Origin: Ricinus communis
Taxonomy: Eukaryota; Streptophyta; Magnoliopsida; Malpighiales; Euphorbiaceae
Reading direction: 5' to 3'
NCBI RefSeq assembly: GCF_019578655.1
Contig: NC_063265.1
Span: 1,612,001 to 1,676,000 of the forward strand
DNA: 64,000 bases
Shown in pieces: positions 14,179 to 25,812 of this stretch. Within the stretch, counting starts at the first letter, position 1. Every line of letters begins with the position of its first letter. Made by a program: the position numbers and the translations under genes. The notes under the pieces are model-generated. The model was not told where the DNA came from. It saw only the letters and a list, made by a program, of their open reading frames with translations, and made no database searches.

Positions 14179-15533
14179 CTGATGCGGATCCAATAAGAAT
14201 AATTAAATCTTTTAAATCGCTTGAGATTTTGTGTATGGCAAGATTATATGAAAGAAATCAATTTGCCTTATTTAGGAAAATTAATACAATTCCAATGTCA
14301 AATGCCTTAGTGGAAGATCCAATTATGAAAAAAAATATGGATGTATAAGATTGGTGGATTTAGGGTAAGTCATGATGGATAAATGCAAGAAAATATCAAG
14401 CCCAAGCTTGGCCAAACCTTGCATGATCATTTGGGCTTGTTTTTAGGCGTATTCAAGCCATGGCACACTTTAGGCTTGAGAAAGAAAAGGGAAAACAAAT
14501 TTTCCAAAAAAAGAAGCTCTAGGAAGGTGCCACTTTAGTGCTTCCTTTAACTAATGGAACTTCTACACCAAAGAGGAAAGAATGGGCAACCCTTATTCTT
14601 ATCTCAAGGTTCAAGATACAAATTATCTTTGGGTCAAAGTCCTTTGTAGTTCAGATTGAGCTTTCTTAGGATTCTTATTCCATTTTGGTGTGTTGGGTCT
14701 TGTCATAGGTTGGCAAAGTTCACTCGAAAGAAAAGAAAAATGCACATATTTAGTCAAATCAAAATTGTATGAAATTTGCATCTTGAGCACTCGGGATCAA
14801 TTATTGTTTTGATTGTCTTACTATCATTACTACCTTGTTTCACATTGGAAATTGCCTATCTATTGTCATCTTTGGCCAAAATTTATTACCACTTAACCTA
14901 GTTGAAATATTTATTTTTTGTTACCCATTTTTTTTGTCTAAACGTCTTACTCTAGAATTGCTAATAGGCGTGTTTATTATGTCCTTTTTGAATGCTATAT
15001 GACTTATTTGCGATTTGACTTTGTTAGTTCAACTAAAGAGCTAAAAGTGAGGATTAAGAGTGTTAAAAGGCAAGAGTAGTGAGCATAAAAGCGGGAAAGA
15101 GCCAAATTGTGGGAAACACAAGTGTTTAACCAATTTTGAGTGTGAACACACAAGGGAGTGGGTGAGGCTTTGTTTGGTCTTTATTTTTACAGATTGATCT
15201 CGAATGATGAGTCATAAGAGGTGGATCTCAAGCTCTATATGAAATCCATTCAAGGAACCTTAGAACGCCTGAATCTAAGGTTTTACAACATGGATGAGAG
15301 GGTTGAGAAGATAGAGTCAAATTCTCAAAGAGGGTAGCCTAGGCGCTTCAATAACTATCAAAGAAGGCCAAGGCATATGGTTCATGATGATTATTACTAT
15401 AAGGATGACTAGAAGAAGAGGAGCGAGGTTCCAACTATTGGGAAAGATTTGAAAGAGGTTATGAAGGTCGAGATGATAGAGGATTGTTGTTCCTTGGAAC
15501 TAAGAAGGAGAATTTGAATTAGTGACCTCAATT
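14179..15533 (+). mobile_element. Gypsy-type LTR and gag start, plus strand, decayed
   Basis: This fragment starts TGATGCGGATCC, a plausible LTR start. At about 15175-15480 it encodes a broken gag-like segment on the plus strand: LERLNLRFYNMDERVEKIES, then an in-frame stop and RRFNNYQRRPRHMVHDDYY. Such Met/Asp/Arg-rich segments are typical of the gag N-terminus of plant Ty3/gypsy elements. No primer binding site or pol was found, and the 14180-15100 stretch is noncoding. The right end runs into another LTR-like remnant. Confidence 0.45.
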
Positions 15534-16530
15534 TGTGGAAGTTAATAGTTTTAGTTAAAAACACAAGAGATTAAGAAAGATTAAGGATAATTTAAGGAGA
15601 GTAAGGGTTAGAGAAGATGGCACAAAGGTTTATAGTGGTTCGAGAATAATCCTCCCTACATCCACTCCTCAAGATCACACTTGAGTATTCCACTATAATC
15701 TCTAAGATTACAACCTTTAGGTTTTTACAAGTTTACCCAATAACTTGGTATTTTCAAAGCTCATACTAAACCTCTTTCCTTAGCGATCCAATCTCTCACT
15801 AAGTACCTTAACCATTGAGTATTAATGGTCACTTAACAATTAATTTCTTGTATTTTTAATACCTAACTCATATAACAACCCTTTAGAGTTTTAGTCAAAC
15901 AAAGAGTTTCAACTTAATACACTTTGCAAAGAAAGAAATTGAGTGTAGAAAGTTGAGAATCGAATTTGTAAGAGTTTTGGTATACCTAAATCACACACTT
16001 ACTTGTAGAGTCTTTAGAATGGGTATTTATAGACAATACCAAGTCATTAATTGCAAGATTGATGACTTGGCAAAAAATTGCATAAAGTCCTAAAAAGCGC
16101 CCCCGTGCTTTCCAAGCGCACTCGCACTTTTAAAAAAGACGTTGGGGCTGCAATGGCTCCAGCCATATGGCACTGATGGGATGGTTGACATCTCAACGAT
16201 TACTGATATCATATTAATTGCTAAAAGCACCTCCACATTATAATATGGCCATCGTGCTTGCCTTGACCTCATCCAGAAGCGCCATCGCGCTTCTTATTGC
16301 GCTATCATCTGCATTTTCAGTCTCAAGCTCACATATAAAGCGCCCTCACACTTCTTGAAGCTATGACACTTTGACTGCCAAATATCACAATGTGATTGGA
16401 AAGATGTCAGGTGGACTTTTCAAGGTCTTGTAATATTTTGGTCATATGAAAAGTGCCTCTGTGCCTTGAAAGTGCCCTCACACTTTTTGGGTCTTTTCAC
16501 GAGACTTCCCTTAAAGCTTAAAAATGCTTG
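15534..16530. repeat. LTR remnant with repeated GCGCC...GCGCTT clauses
   Basis: The layout resembles the LTR at 62790-63900: AGATTAAGAAAGATTAAGG, then a TATAGTGGTTCGAG-like block, then a series of TTACAACC/TCACACTTGAG blocks. At 16090-16500 it carries at least five clauses of the type AAGCGCCATCGCGCTTCTT. No termini or target duplication could be fixed. The right end overlaps the tail of the pseudogene at 16420-17359. Confidence 0.45.
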
Positions 16531-17359
16531 GTCATTGTCCTTTAGAATGGTTAGTATTTGAAGCTTCTTGTGTAACCAAATCTGCAAAAAGAGAAGAAAA
16601 AAATAGAGAAAATAAATAATAAACAAAAAATAAAAGCTAAGTTGAAACCTACAAGGAGCTTAGGTGAAAATATAGTCTACTAAGTTGAAAATCTTAAACG
16701 GTGGATTGGGCAAAAATTAAGGCAAAAAGAATAAATAGAAAAAGAGATTTGGCTGCATACCTGCAAGATAATGAGACTACCGCCAAACCGTTGATAAATT
16801 TTGTACATATCCAACCCAATAATGGTTTCAACTAGGATAACTAGAATTGGATCAGCTCCACACTCTACTTGGTCAATGATACCAGCGATCTTGATATCTC
16901 CCTCTCCCTGAGGAGAAATTAGAAGTAATTGGGTATAAAGGCAAAAGCTCAATATCCTAACCCAAGCAGGCGTACCTCTCTCATTCCTCTCACAATGAAA
17001 GATCAATGCAGTAAAGGTAAGGTATTCACCAACGAAATGGGAAAGTATCTCAACTAGGAGCATGTTGAATCACTCTATCAATTTGTCAAGGAAGGGTCAT
17101 CTAGCTTTGGCAAAGCAAAAAGATGAGTAGAATCCTTAGGGCCTCTAAGAATGATAATAAACTCTTCAATCATGAAGCATAGCTCTTACCCATTATAGCG
17201 AAAAAGATGATCCTTTGGGCACTAGAGGTTGAAAGCCGAGTGAAGGAAGCCATAATCAAGCTTGGTGTACTGCATTGTTTTGAAAGAAGAAATATGGAAT
17301 TTTCCAAGTTTAATCCACTCATCGCCAGTTAGGGTTTTAAGGGCTTTGGCGCTTTTCAT
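16420..17359 (-). pseudogene. Decayed two-exon gene of a transposon-associated plant family (DUF7745/PMD-like, tentative)
   Basis: Minus-strand reading starts at 17359 with MKSAKALKTL, about 60 bases downstream of a TATA-like CCTATAAATACG (about 17422-17433). Exon 1 runs to about 16760. It includes LFRYNG, ELCFMIEEF and then, in another frame, ADPILVILVETIIGLD and FGGSLIILQ. An intron with GTATGC donor and TTTTGCAG acceptor leads to IWLHKKLQILTIL (about 16582-16530). The block order (entry motif with MIEEF, long helical part, ILQ|IWL exon junction) recalls plant DUF7745/PMD-like proteins found with transposons; I could not verify the family. At least three in-frame stops (17222, about 17180, about 17090) and a frameshift show it is dead. 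It lies directly beside the LTR starting at 17451. Confidence 0.5.
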
Positions 17360-19573
17360 GGTTTTTGGTCTAAAAGTAATAAGGTGCTTGTGGTAGAATT
17401 TGAAGGAGTTATGTGCGTATTTATAGGCCAAAGAACAACCTTTGGATAAGTGTGAGCGGCGTTTTCGAGCGCGCAACCAAGTATTTTTAGTGACTATGGC
17501 ACTATAAGGCTTTTTAACCTAATTCGGAACACACTAACTAGTCACTAAGACTAGCATGGAGATAGAAGTCGCCACCCGGTAATTACTAGGACACTTTTAT
17601 TAATGAGTGATGTTTCTCAGCTATAAGGAAGCTTATGCCACAAATCTAAAGATAGATTTGGAAGCCAATTTTCTTATTTGTGTATATTATTCCTTAATTT
17701 TACTGTTAAACATATTATTCCCTATAAATGCAAGCAATTAATACACATGCATACCAAATAACATACATAATACACCTAAGTCTAGCTCATTTTATTTAAG
17801 CCTAGCCTATATTGGGGTTTGTTAGCCTAGTTTACTAATTAATTATGCATGTAGCCCACCTAGTCTAGCCTAATTACATGTTATGCTTTTGATTTACGAC
17901 CTTTAGACCTAATATACTACTTATTATGATTGGGCTCGTTCGTTGTGATCCTGATTCTAATGAAGCACAAGTCCTAACTAAAGCATACCAAAGCCTGATG
18001 AGTCTACTTAGATTTTAGGGTTTTTGGTCTAGTTAATGTTGGTTAGCTTATTGGACTATGAGATTCATGTTGAATCCAGTTTTAACCCTAAGTCTATATG
18101 TCCTATTTTAATTAATCAATCATTTAATTAATCATCATACAGTAAGCAATAATAAACAAAATAAAAGCAAAAAATAAAACCTAATTATTACAATCCGGCC
18201 TACAACTACGATTGCGAAAAAGAAAAGACCTAAAAACTAAACAAAAGTCGAAATACATAAAAATTTTCCAAAAAAAAAAAAAAAAATAGAGGCTGAGCTT
18301 GAACAACCGATCCGCTTTAGGGTTCTAGGCTGGACTTTTAATGATTCTTCAATGTATTTTGCATCCCCAGAGCAAAATTTTCCATGCGCAGACAAAGATA
18401 TGTTAGATGTATGTCCTAAAAGCCAATTAGACTTTTTTACTTTTTGGTTCATACATTGTGATATTATTATGTAATGAATGTCATTTTATTAATAATAGTT
18501 GTCTATCATTCATTTTTTTAGTAATAAAATTATTGAATGAGTCTAATAATATTTATTAAAGACTCCATTCTCAAGAGTTGAGAATATGAGCGACAGATGA
18601 TCTTTAGAATAAATATTATAGAATAGTTATTGGTTGTAGGATTAAATATTATACATTTTTAATCCGAAAGACCAACATAATGCATTTAATCCTATGATTA
18701 GTATGAGTTACTAATATATATATAGGATGATGAGTCTCATGCCATTTAGTATGAGTTACTAAGTTAATCATTATGGGTCACTTGTGATATGAGTTGACTG
18801 AACATGACTTGAAGAAAAAATGAATCACATGGACGATTTACTTAAATTACTTATTCATTATTAAGTTATGATGGTGTAATTAATCCTCGGACCTGAGGTG
18901 GCAGAGTTGTCTCATGAATATGTAATTGGAACTAGCTTATGCTTTAGGTATCCGTTCATACCTAGAATGGGTACTTCCAGATAGTGCCTCTAGTTGCATA
19001 TGCATGGAGGCAGGTGTTGATCAACAAGGAATTTCCTATGCGATTCAATAACATCTTGACTAAGAAATCCTTGGCCGAGATAATTATGATTAATGGAAAA
19101 GGAGTTTTTGTATTAATCATATTTAGTCGAGATGTCTCTTAGATTTGGTCATAGAATCAAGTTAGTGGATTTGACCATTCCATGATCCTCAATTGATCGA
19201 AATATTGTTCAATGGAAGGATTTAATTACACAGTAATCATAAATAAATAGTTCATGGATGATCAATGCCTTTATTATTAATTGGATAATTATAATATATT
19301 ACTAGACGTCATATATAATTTATGAAAATGATTGAGGAACAATTATTTAATTGTTCGCTTAGTTGATTAAAGTGTTTTAATTAATATTAAAAAGTTTAAT
19401 ATTAAATCTCCATTACCAATTAATAATGGATCTAGAAAGTCACACACGTTAAGATCAACTTAAACACGGCAATGGACTTGACTTGTACCTCGAGTAGGAA
19501 CACTTGCATCTTCTAATGTTAAAGTCCATAAATATCAAACTAATGATAATGTATAATATATAAGTGTTATATA

Positions 19574-20087
19574 TTGAAGGAGCTTGACACATGTCATCAC
19601 AAAAGAGTTTGTAATGACATGTATTTGTATAGCAGCTTGATACGTGTCATCACAATAGAGTTTTATGATGACACTTGTCATGAAAATAGCTTGGCACGTA
19701 TCATCATAAAAGGATTTATGATGACATATATAGAGAAAGCATTCAGACATGTTTCATCACAAAAAGATTTTATGATGATATGTTTTAGGAAAGTAGCTTG
19801 GCACGTTTCATCACCAAAAGGGTTTTATGATGACATGTGTACGAAAGTAGCTTGACACGTGTCATCACCAAAAAGGTTTTATGATGACATGTGTTAAGAA
19901 AGTAGCTTGACACGTGGTATCAATATAGCTTGATATGTGTCATCACAAAAGAGTTTTATAATGACACGTGTCAATACAGCTTGACACGTGTTATCACATA
20001 AGAGTTTTATAATGACATGTGTCAATACTACTTGACACATGTCATCATAAAAGAGTTTTGTAATGACATGTGTTTGTACAATTGTGT
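19574..20087 (+). repeat. Tandem array of about nine 51-56 bp hairpin units with CACGTGTC cores
   Basis: Units start with AGCTTGACACGTGTCATCAC, continue with an AAAAGAGTTTTA-like loop and close with TGATGACACGTGTCA-like bases. Each unit is therefore an inverted repeat. Nine full units and one partial unit (about 19904-19926) are visible, with base changes scattered among them. The ACGTGTC core matches known plant G-box/ABRE sites bound by bZIP factors. The array ends about 25 bases upstream of a TATA box. The open reading frames across it, on both strands, only reflect the repeat. Confidence 0.85.
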
Positions 20088-20108
20088 TTAGGATTATGAA
20101 TCCTTAAC

Positions 20109-20117
20109 ACTATATAA
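20109..20117 (+). promoter_or_regulatory. TATA box of the copia solo LTR
   Basis: ACTATATAAGAG directly follows the hairpin array. Its position within the LTR fits the U3/R promoter of a copia element reading to the right. Confidence 0.6.
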
Positions 20118-21748
20118 GAGAATTTCTTACTCCTATTATCATAAGAAGAAGAATAAAGATCATCAATATCTTACTATCATAACAAGATTATCATAGTAGA
20201 AAACTTGAGAGTTGAGAATAAGTTCTTTATCTTCAGGGATTGAATATCTTTGCTTGAGGTTTGGTTATGTGAGATAATCTATAGGATTTACAATTGCAAA
20301 GAAACATTATCAATAATCAAGAATCGAATTCTACTCTTCAAAGGTTGTAGTCTTTTTCTTTGTGTTCTTCACGTTCATAAAAGAAAAGTTATTTTCTTTC
20401 TTAACTTAAATCCTCAATTATAACTTGTAACCTTAATTTCCATGAGATGTAAAATGTTTCGAGCTTCTGCTGCGCCACTGCATGTATTTTTCCAACAAGA
20501 AATCAATTAGAATAAAAGAAAACAAAATAAAAATATTAAAATAAAAACAATAGGAGTCGATTGAACGATTAAAACCCTAAATTAATAAAAAAACTCTTAA
20601 GTATAGTAAATTAACAGATAAAAAATCATTCAAGCAATCATGTTAAACATGCTTAATTACCTAATCATAATAGAAACATAGATCAAATAATTAATCATAT
20701 GACGTGTTTTTAATTAGATCCAAAACCCTAATTGGCAAAATATTATATTTTAAAACCCTAGAGTTCTTATTATCATATTCAAAATTTAATAATCATGCAT
20801 ATTTACAAAACCCTAATATAATCATACTAATCATAAATCATAATCATAATCATGTTTCTAAAAACAGATAATAAAAAGAAAACAAAAAGGAATGAAAAAA
20901 CCAATTTCTAGGATGATAATGGATGCATAATTGAAGGAACCCTTAGATTGTCATCATAGTTGGTAGATCTGCGAGTATCAGGTGATGAGGATACAATTAA
21001 GTCGAAGACCAAGTAGGAATCCAGTGCTGGATCTGATGTAGAGAAATCTTCTATCGATTTATAAATAGGTTTTCAAAAAATGATTCTTTCTTCAGTGGCT
21101 TTTTTTTCTAAAACCCTTCTTTCTTAGTGGCTTGAATCTTCTATTTTCAAACAAGAACGATAGTCTTTTTCTTTCTTTTCTCTATAGTTTTTCTCTGTAT
21201 ATTTTTATATGTATATCTTTCTTAGTTTTTCTTACTACCAAAACTTAGCTCTTAATTGTTTTTCTAACCCTTGACTACCTCTTTCTATTTATAGAGATAT
21301 GGTTTCAAGGAAAACTCTAAGAGAGGCGATAGATTTTAGGATTATCAATAAAATATTAGAGTTTATTTTTAAAATTTAAATAGTTATCAATAAAATTGAT
21401 GATTATCGTCAAGGAAACCTTCTAAAATCTATATCTGGATGTAAAATCATCGAAAAAGACGACATTGGAGTGCAAAAAGCCTAATCGGCTCTATGTAGAG
21501 GAAGTTTTAAAATTTTGTAATTAGGTCCCTGAGCTTATGAAAACTGCCATTTTGACCACCAAACTTTATTTTTCTTGATAATTGAGTCTAAATTGATTTT
21601 GAAAAGGTAATTCCAGCTAAATTAACCTGGACCCTAGCCTCGGATTTGCTTGTCCTTCACCTCCCAAGACTCGAGAAGGCAGTAACTTTTATCATAGGAT
21701 TTTTTATTTTTTTCCTCGATATTTAGATCTAGATAAGGCGTGCTGATA

Positions 21749-22440
21749 GCTGCCCTTGATTTTTCGAATTTATAAGCATGCAATGCGTTAAATAAATTAA
21801 GACAAATCATAGACACCAAGAATATAGTAAAAGGATATGTGAGCTGTAGAAGCTACGCCCCGTAAGATCACACTTTGATTGCTGATTCAAAATGGGGAGT
21901 ATGCCCGCTTGGGTTTAGGACTTCACCTGCTTAGATTGAGGACTTCTCCTACTTAGATTGAGGACTTCGTCTGCCTATGTTGAGAACTTCGCCTGCCTAG
22001 TTTAAAGACTTCGCTTGTTTGGATTGAGGACTTTACCTACTTTTCGGGGAACTACGCTCGTTGAATTGGGATCCACGCTCATGAGATTCAGAGTTATGCC
22101 TATTGAATTGGTGATTGCAGAGACTTCTCTCTCGCTATTTTCCATTCTAGGAAACAGTTCGTCGCTTTGGGTCAATTTGATAATTTTCCACTTTTAGGTT
22201 CTTGAGTTGAAATTTCTCACCTCGGGGCATAGGCCGATTCATTTTAATGCTTTCCGAAAGCTATATTGGCATTTGGCCCATCCAGGGACTAAAACATAAT
22301 TTTGCTGGGTCAGGGACCAAACTTGTAATTTTCTCAAAAAAATTTCCCTCGGGGTGCCAATCGGGCTTCTATATATCTTCTGCATACTTGTACCAACCTT
22401 TTGGACTAAAACTTGATTTTTACAAGTCGGGGACTTAAAT
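21749..22440 (-). mobile_element. 3' internal region of the old Tat-type element with 22-bp tandem units
   Basis: The first bases, AGCTGCCCTTGATTT, are a polypurine tract on the minus strand. At about 21905-22090 come about eight degenerate units like GGACTTCGCCTGCTTAGATT, passing into GGGAACTACGCTCGTTGAATT. Near 22280-22435 three imperfect repeats of AGGGACTAAAACATAATTTT occur. No coding sequence is seen. Confidence 0.6.
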
Positions 22441-22463
22441 GACATTTTTTCCCTTTTGCTTTG

Positions 22464-22475
22464 GATATATAAGTA
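22464..22475 (+). promoter_or_regulatory. Putative TATA box of the PMD gene
   Basis: GGATATATAAGTAGG lies about 130 bases upstream of the ATG at 22597, followed by a pyrimidine-rich leader (CTCACTTTTTTCTC). This fits a plant promoter and leader reading to the right, away from the 3' LTR. Confidence 0.45.
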
Positions 22476-22596
22476 GGCTTATATCCACACTTGTTTTATT
22501 CTATCCATTTTCTCACTTTTTTCTCTAAAGCACTCTTTGACCTTTCTCTGATTTCTCACTTAATTCTTAACCTTTTTTCACGAAATCAATCTCAAA

Positions 22597-23428
22597 ATGG
22601 CAAGCTCATCTTCTAGATTCGTTGGATGCATCCTAGTCGCACTAAATTGGGAGTTTTCCACTCCAATCTTCGGCAAAAATGATCTTGGGCTTGTGAAAGG
22701 AGAAAAGATTCCTCTTCTAGCAAAATTAAACACCCATCGCACTTTTCTAACCATCAAAGAGATAATTTCTTAGCTTAAACTTCATTTTCTACGACTTAAA
22801 AACTTGGTATGGGTGTTATTTGCTCAAAATATATGAAGAATTGCGAAAAATTAAGAAAAAGTTTGAAATCCTAGCCTGTAGAGCCGATCGGTTGTATATA
22901 TAGCCAATCGGCTGGGCGTGTAGATGATCGGTTGTGCGTATAGCCGATCGATAGTGCATATAACCAATCGGCACTATACAGTGCGGATTGGCTTTTTGTA
23001 TTTATACAGTGCAAACCGACTGTGCATAGGCTAAACAAAGGTTTTTTGAGGTTCTTTGCAAAAAATAACATTAGATAGACATATACTTACCTCTCTGAAG
23101 TCTTTTTATATACATGTGATGTTTAAATACCTATTGTTTACCTTCTAGGGTGATGTGGTGTCGATCCAGTTCGACGAAAATTTCTATGGTGTGCGCTAGT
23201 GGTTTGACGAGCTTCCTAGTTCAGTTTAGGCCAAAATTAGAGACACCGACTTCCATCGGTTAGTGGCCACACTCCCATTAGTCACTAGGAGGGTCGATCA
23301 TACCTCAGTCTATGCTCTGCTTAAGAGGTGGATGGACATGACTCACACCTTCCATATTCTGGTTGGTGAGCCGACTCTCTCTTCTTTTTTATTTTCTGCT
23401 ATTATAGGTATCAATTTCTCTAGCATGT
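22597..23428 (+). pseudogene. Plant mobile domain (PMD) gene, 5' part, in antisense to the host element
   Basis: Exon 1 starts at 22597 (MASSSSRFVGCILVALNWEF) and runs to about 22770, where an in-frame stop occurs. A putative intron holds a cluster of GCCGATCGGC-like palindromes (22876-23020). Exon 2 begins after TTCTAG near 23149 with FDENFYGVR, a stop, WFDELPSSV, a stop, AKIRDTDFHRLVATLPLV, and VYALLKRWMDMTHTFHI LVGE. This order (WF.ELP, AKIRDTGF, L..RWM..THTFHLPVGE) is the PMD N-terminal pattern of MAIN-like proteins. The reading is cut at 23428 by the LTR of the 23429-34120 element and resumes at 34121. In-frame stops mark it as decayed. Confidence 0.75.
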
Positions 23429-25798
23429 TATGGGTGGCGGTTTCGGGCGCGTACCAAATGTCTTTAGCTACTACGGCACTATAACGCTTCTCAACCTAAT
23501 CGAGAATATGGTAAGTAGTCATTAAAACTAGTGCGGAGATAGGAGTCATCACCTAGGTAATCACCATGACACTTTTACTAATGAGTGGCTTTTCTCATAT
23601 TTCATAAGGAAGCTTAAGCCACAAAGGCTAGAAATGGATCCGAAAGTTAACTTCCTTATTTATGTATATTAGTTTTTAAATTTTTTTATTTAATAAAATA
23701 TTCCCTATAAACGGAAGCCTTTTATACACATACATACCAAAACAACACAAAATACAACTAAGTCTAGCCTATTTTATTCAAGCCTAGCTCGTATTTAAGT
23801 TGTTAATCTAATTTTACTAACCAAATATGTATAAGGTCCACTTATAATAGCCCAATTACAAGTTATGCTCTTTGAATTCCAGCCTTTAAGCCTATTGGAC
23901 TATTTGTTATCAGAAGGCCCATTTATTGTGATCTCAACTCTAACTAAGTTCAAGCCTTAACTAAATATGTCAATGCCCACTAGGCTAATTTAATTTTAGG
24001 GTTTAGGCCGAGTTAAAGTATATTAACCAATTAGACTATCAAATTCGTATTGAATCAGTTTTCAGCCTTGAGTCTAGGTGGCCCATTTTAATCAATCAAT
24101 TATATAATCATGTACTGGGTTAACATGCAATAAACAAAAATAAATAATAAGGAAAAATAAGGCAGAAAAGAAAATCCTAACTATTACAACCTGCTTACAA
24201 TTATGATTACAGAATCGAAAAGGCCTAAAACTGAACAGGGGCCAAGAATACATTAAGAAATGCCAAAAAAGCAAAAAGAAGATAGGGGCCAACATGATTA
24301 ACCTATCGGTTGTGTATGAAGATTATATCAACTCAATATAGAGCCAATTGGCTCTATTTTAAGACGATCGGCTCTAGAGTTGAGGGATGCATTTCAGTCA
24401 GTTTTCGTTCGATTCTCCCCCATTCGCCAGTTCAATCTCATACTCCAGAGCTAATTTTCACATGCACATATGTTTAAAAAAAATTAGAATGAGATAAAAT
24501 AACTAAAAAAAGACAATAAAATTATAGAAGCTAAAAAAACCTAAACTATTAAAAACGTAAAATCCTATAAATTGACAGTAGGTTATTAAAACAAAGAATT
24601 ATATTTTTATTTAGGTTTAATTACCAAATTATATTAACTAAAACTAAATATTAATTCTATAACATATTTTAAGTAAATCTAAAACCCTAATCGATAAAAC
24701 ATCAGATCTAAGAAAAAACTCTAGTTTTATTATCAGATTCAAAATCCTATTAACATGCATATTCAAAAAACCCTAATCTAATATTGATCAAAGATAAAAA
24801 CCCTAATCATGTTTATAAGAGAAATAATGTAAAAACAAATAAGAGACAAAAAAAGAAACAAAAGAACCAGTTTTTATGATTGAATGTAGATGTGTGGGGG
24901 AAGAAACCCTCAGGTTGTCACCGTGTATGTTAGATCTGCGAATCTCAGGCGATGAGAAAGCAGTTGAATCAAAAACTGGGTAGGAATCCAGAACTGGATC
25001 TGGCTTTGAGAAACCTTCGGTGATTTAGAAGAATTTTCCAAAAATGATCTTTCTTAAGTGGCTAGTTTCCTAAAATCCTTCTTTTTTGAGTGACTTGAGT
25101 CTTTGAATTCTGATTACGATCAATAGTGCAATTTCTTTTGTTTTCTTTTGATTTTCTTTCTTTTTCTTCTTTCTCAAAGTTTCTTCCCTCTTAATATTAC
25201 TCTTGATCGAATCTCAATTCTTGCCTCCCTCTTAAAACCCTAAACACCTCATTCTATTTATATAGGCAGGGTTTCAAAGAAAACCCTAAAGAAAGCGATA
25301 GATTTTAGGAATATCGATAAATATCTTATTTTTAAAATTTTAAATAATTATCGATTAAACAATGATTATTGTCAAGAAAACCTTCTAGAATCTATATCTG
25401 GACGTAAAGTCGTCCCAAAAAATGACATAGAGTGTCAAAATCTCAATTGGCACTGTGTAGAGCCGATTGGCTCTATGTGCAGCCGATCGGCTCTATGTAC
25501 AGCCGGCTCTATATACAACGGATTGGCTCCACATGGAAAAAGTTTATGAAAAACTTGCAATTAGGGCCTTAAATTTGTAACAACTACCGTCTTGACCCCC
25601 AAACTTAATTTTTTCGGACAATTAGGTCCAAATTGATTTCAAAAAGATAACTCTAGCTGGATTAACCTTGATCCTAGGCTTAGATTCACCTCTCCTTTAA
25701 CTCTCGAGACATGAGAAAGCAGTAACTTTCATAATAGGGCTTTCTATCTTTTCCTTCGATATCCGTATATGGAAAAGAGGTGTTGACAGCTATCCCCG
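23429..25798 (-). repeat. Tat-type LTR, copy 3 (3' LTR of the 23429-34120 element)
   Basis: A 2370-base LTR starting TATGGGTGGCGG and ending GGTGTTGACA. The minus-strand TATA box is in TCTATTTATATAGG near 25253-25265. Palindromic clusters lie at 24300-24385 (AGCCAATTGGCT, ACGATCGGCT) and 25440-25530 (AGCCGATTGGCTCTATG, AGCCGATCGGCTCTATG), the second about 200 bases upstream of the TATA box. Confidence 0.82.
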
Positions 25799-25812
25799 AT
25801 TTATCAAAATTT
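25799..25812 (-). other. Polypurine tract of the 23429-34120 element
   Basis: On the minus strand the bases beside the 3' LTR read AAATCGGGGATAGC, followed by TGTCAACACC of the LTR. The position and purine content fit a plus-strand priming tract. Confidence 0.6.

Larger units (their letters stand above)
18401..20497 (+). mobile_element. Copia-type solo LTR, 2097 bp, nested in LTR copy 2
   Basis: The insert starts TGTTAGATGTATGTCCTAAA and ends TTTTTCCAACA. It interrupts the gypsy LTR exactly where the other copies are continuous. The flanks AGATA (18396-18400) and AGAAA (20498-20502) look like a 5-base target duplication with one change. No gag or pol lies inside. The right half holds a tandem hairpin array (19574-20087), then a TATA box (20109-20117) and an AATAAA-like word near 20153, which places U3-R-U5 on the plus strand. 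It is probably a solo LTR left by LTR-LTR recombination. Confidence 0.75.
17451..21748 (-). repeat. Tat-type LTR, copy 2, interrupted by a copia solo LTR
   Basis: The LTR parts are 17451-18400 and 20498-21748 (about 2.2 kb together). It starts TGTGAGCGGCG and ends GTGCTGATA (TGACA in other copies). A minus-strand TATA box lies in CTTTCTATTTATAGAG near 21280-21295. The palindromic AATCGGCTCTATGTAGAG block is at about 21483-21500 and a second, decayed site is near 18303-18325. The polypurine-side sequence follows at 21749. Confidence 0.8.

Noticed and set aside
19574..19855. Plus-strand 93-codon frame with repeated CHHK/DDTCH words, and a minus-strand frame at 19535-19750
   Set aside because: Both are translations of the tandem hairpin array in an LTR; the repeats shift frame between units and there is no start context or homology.
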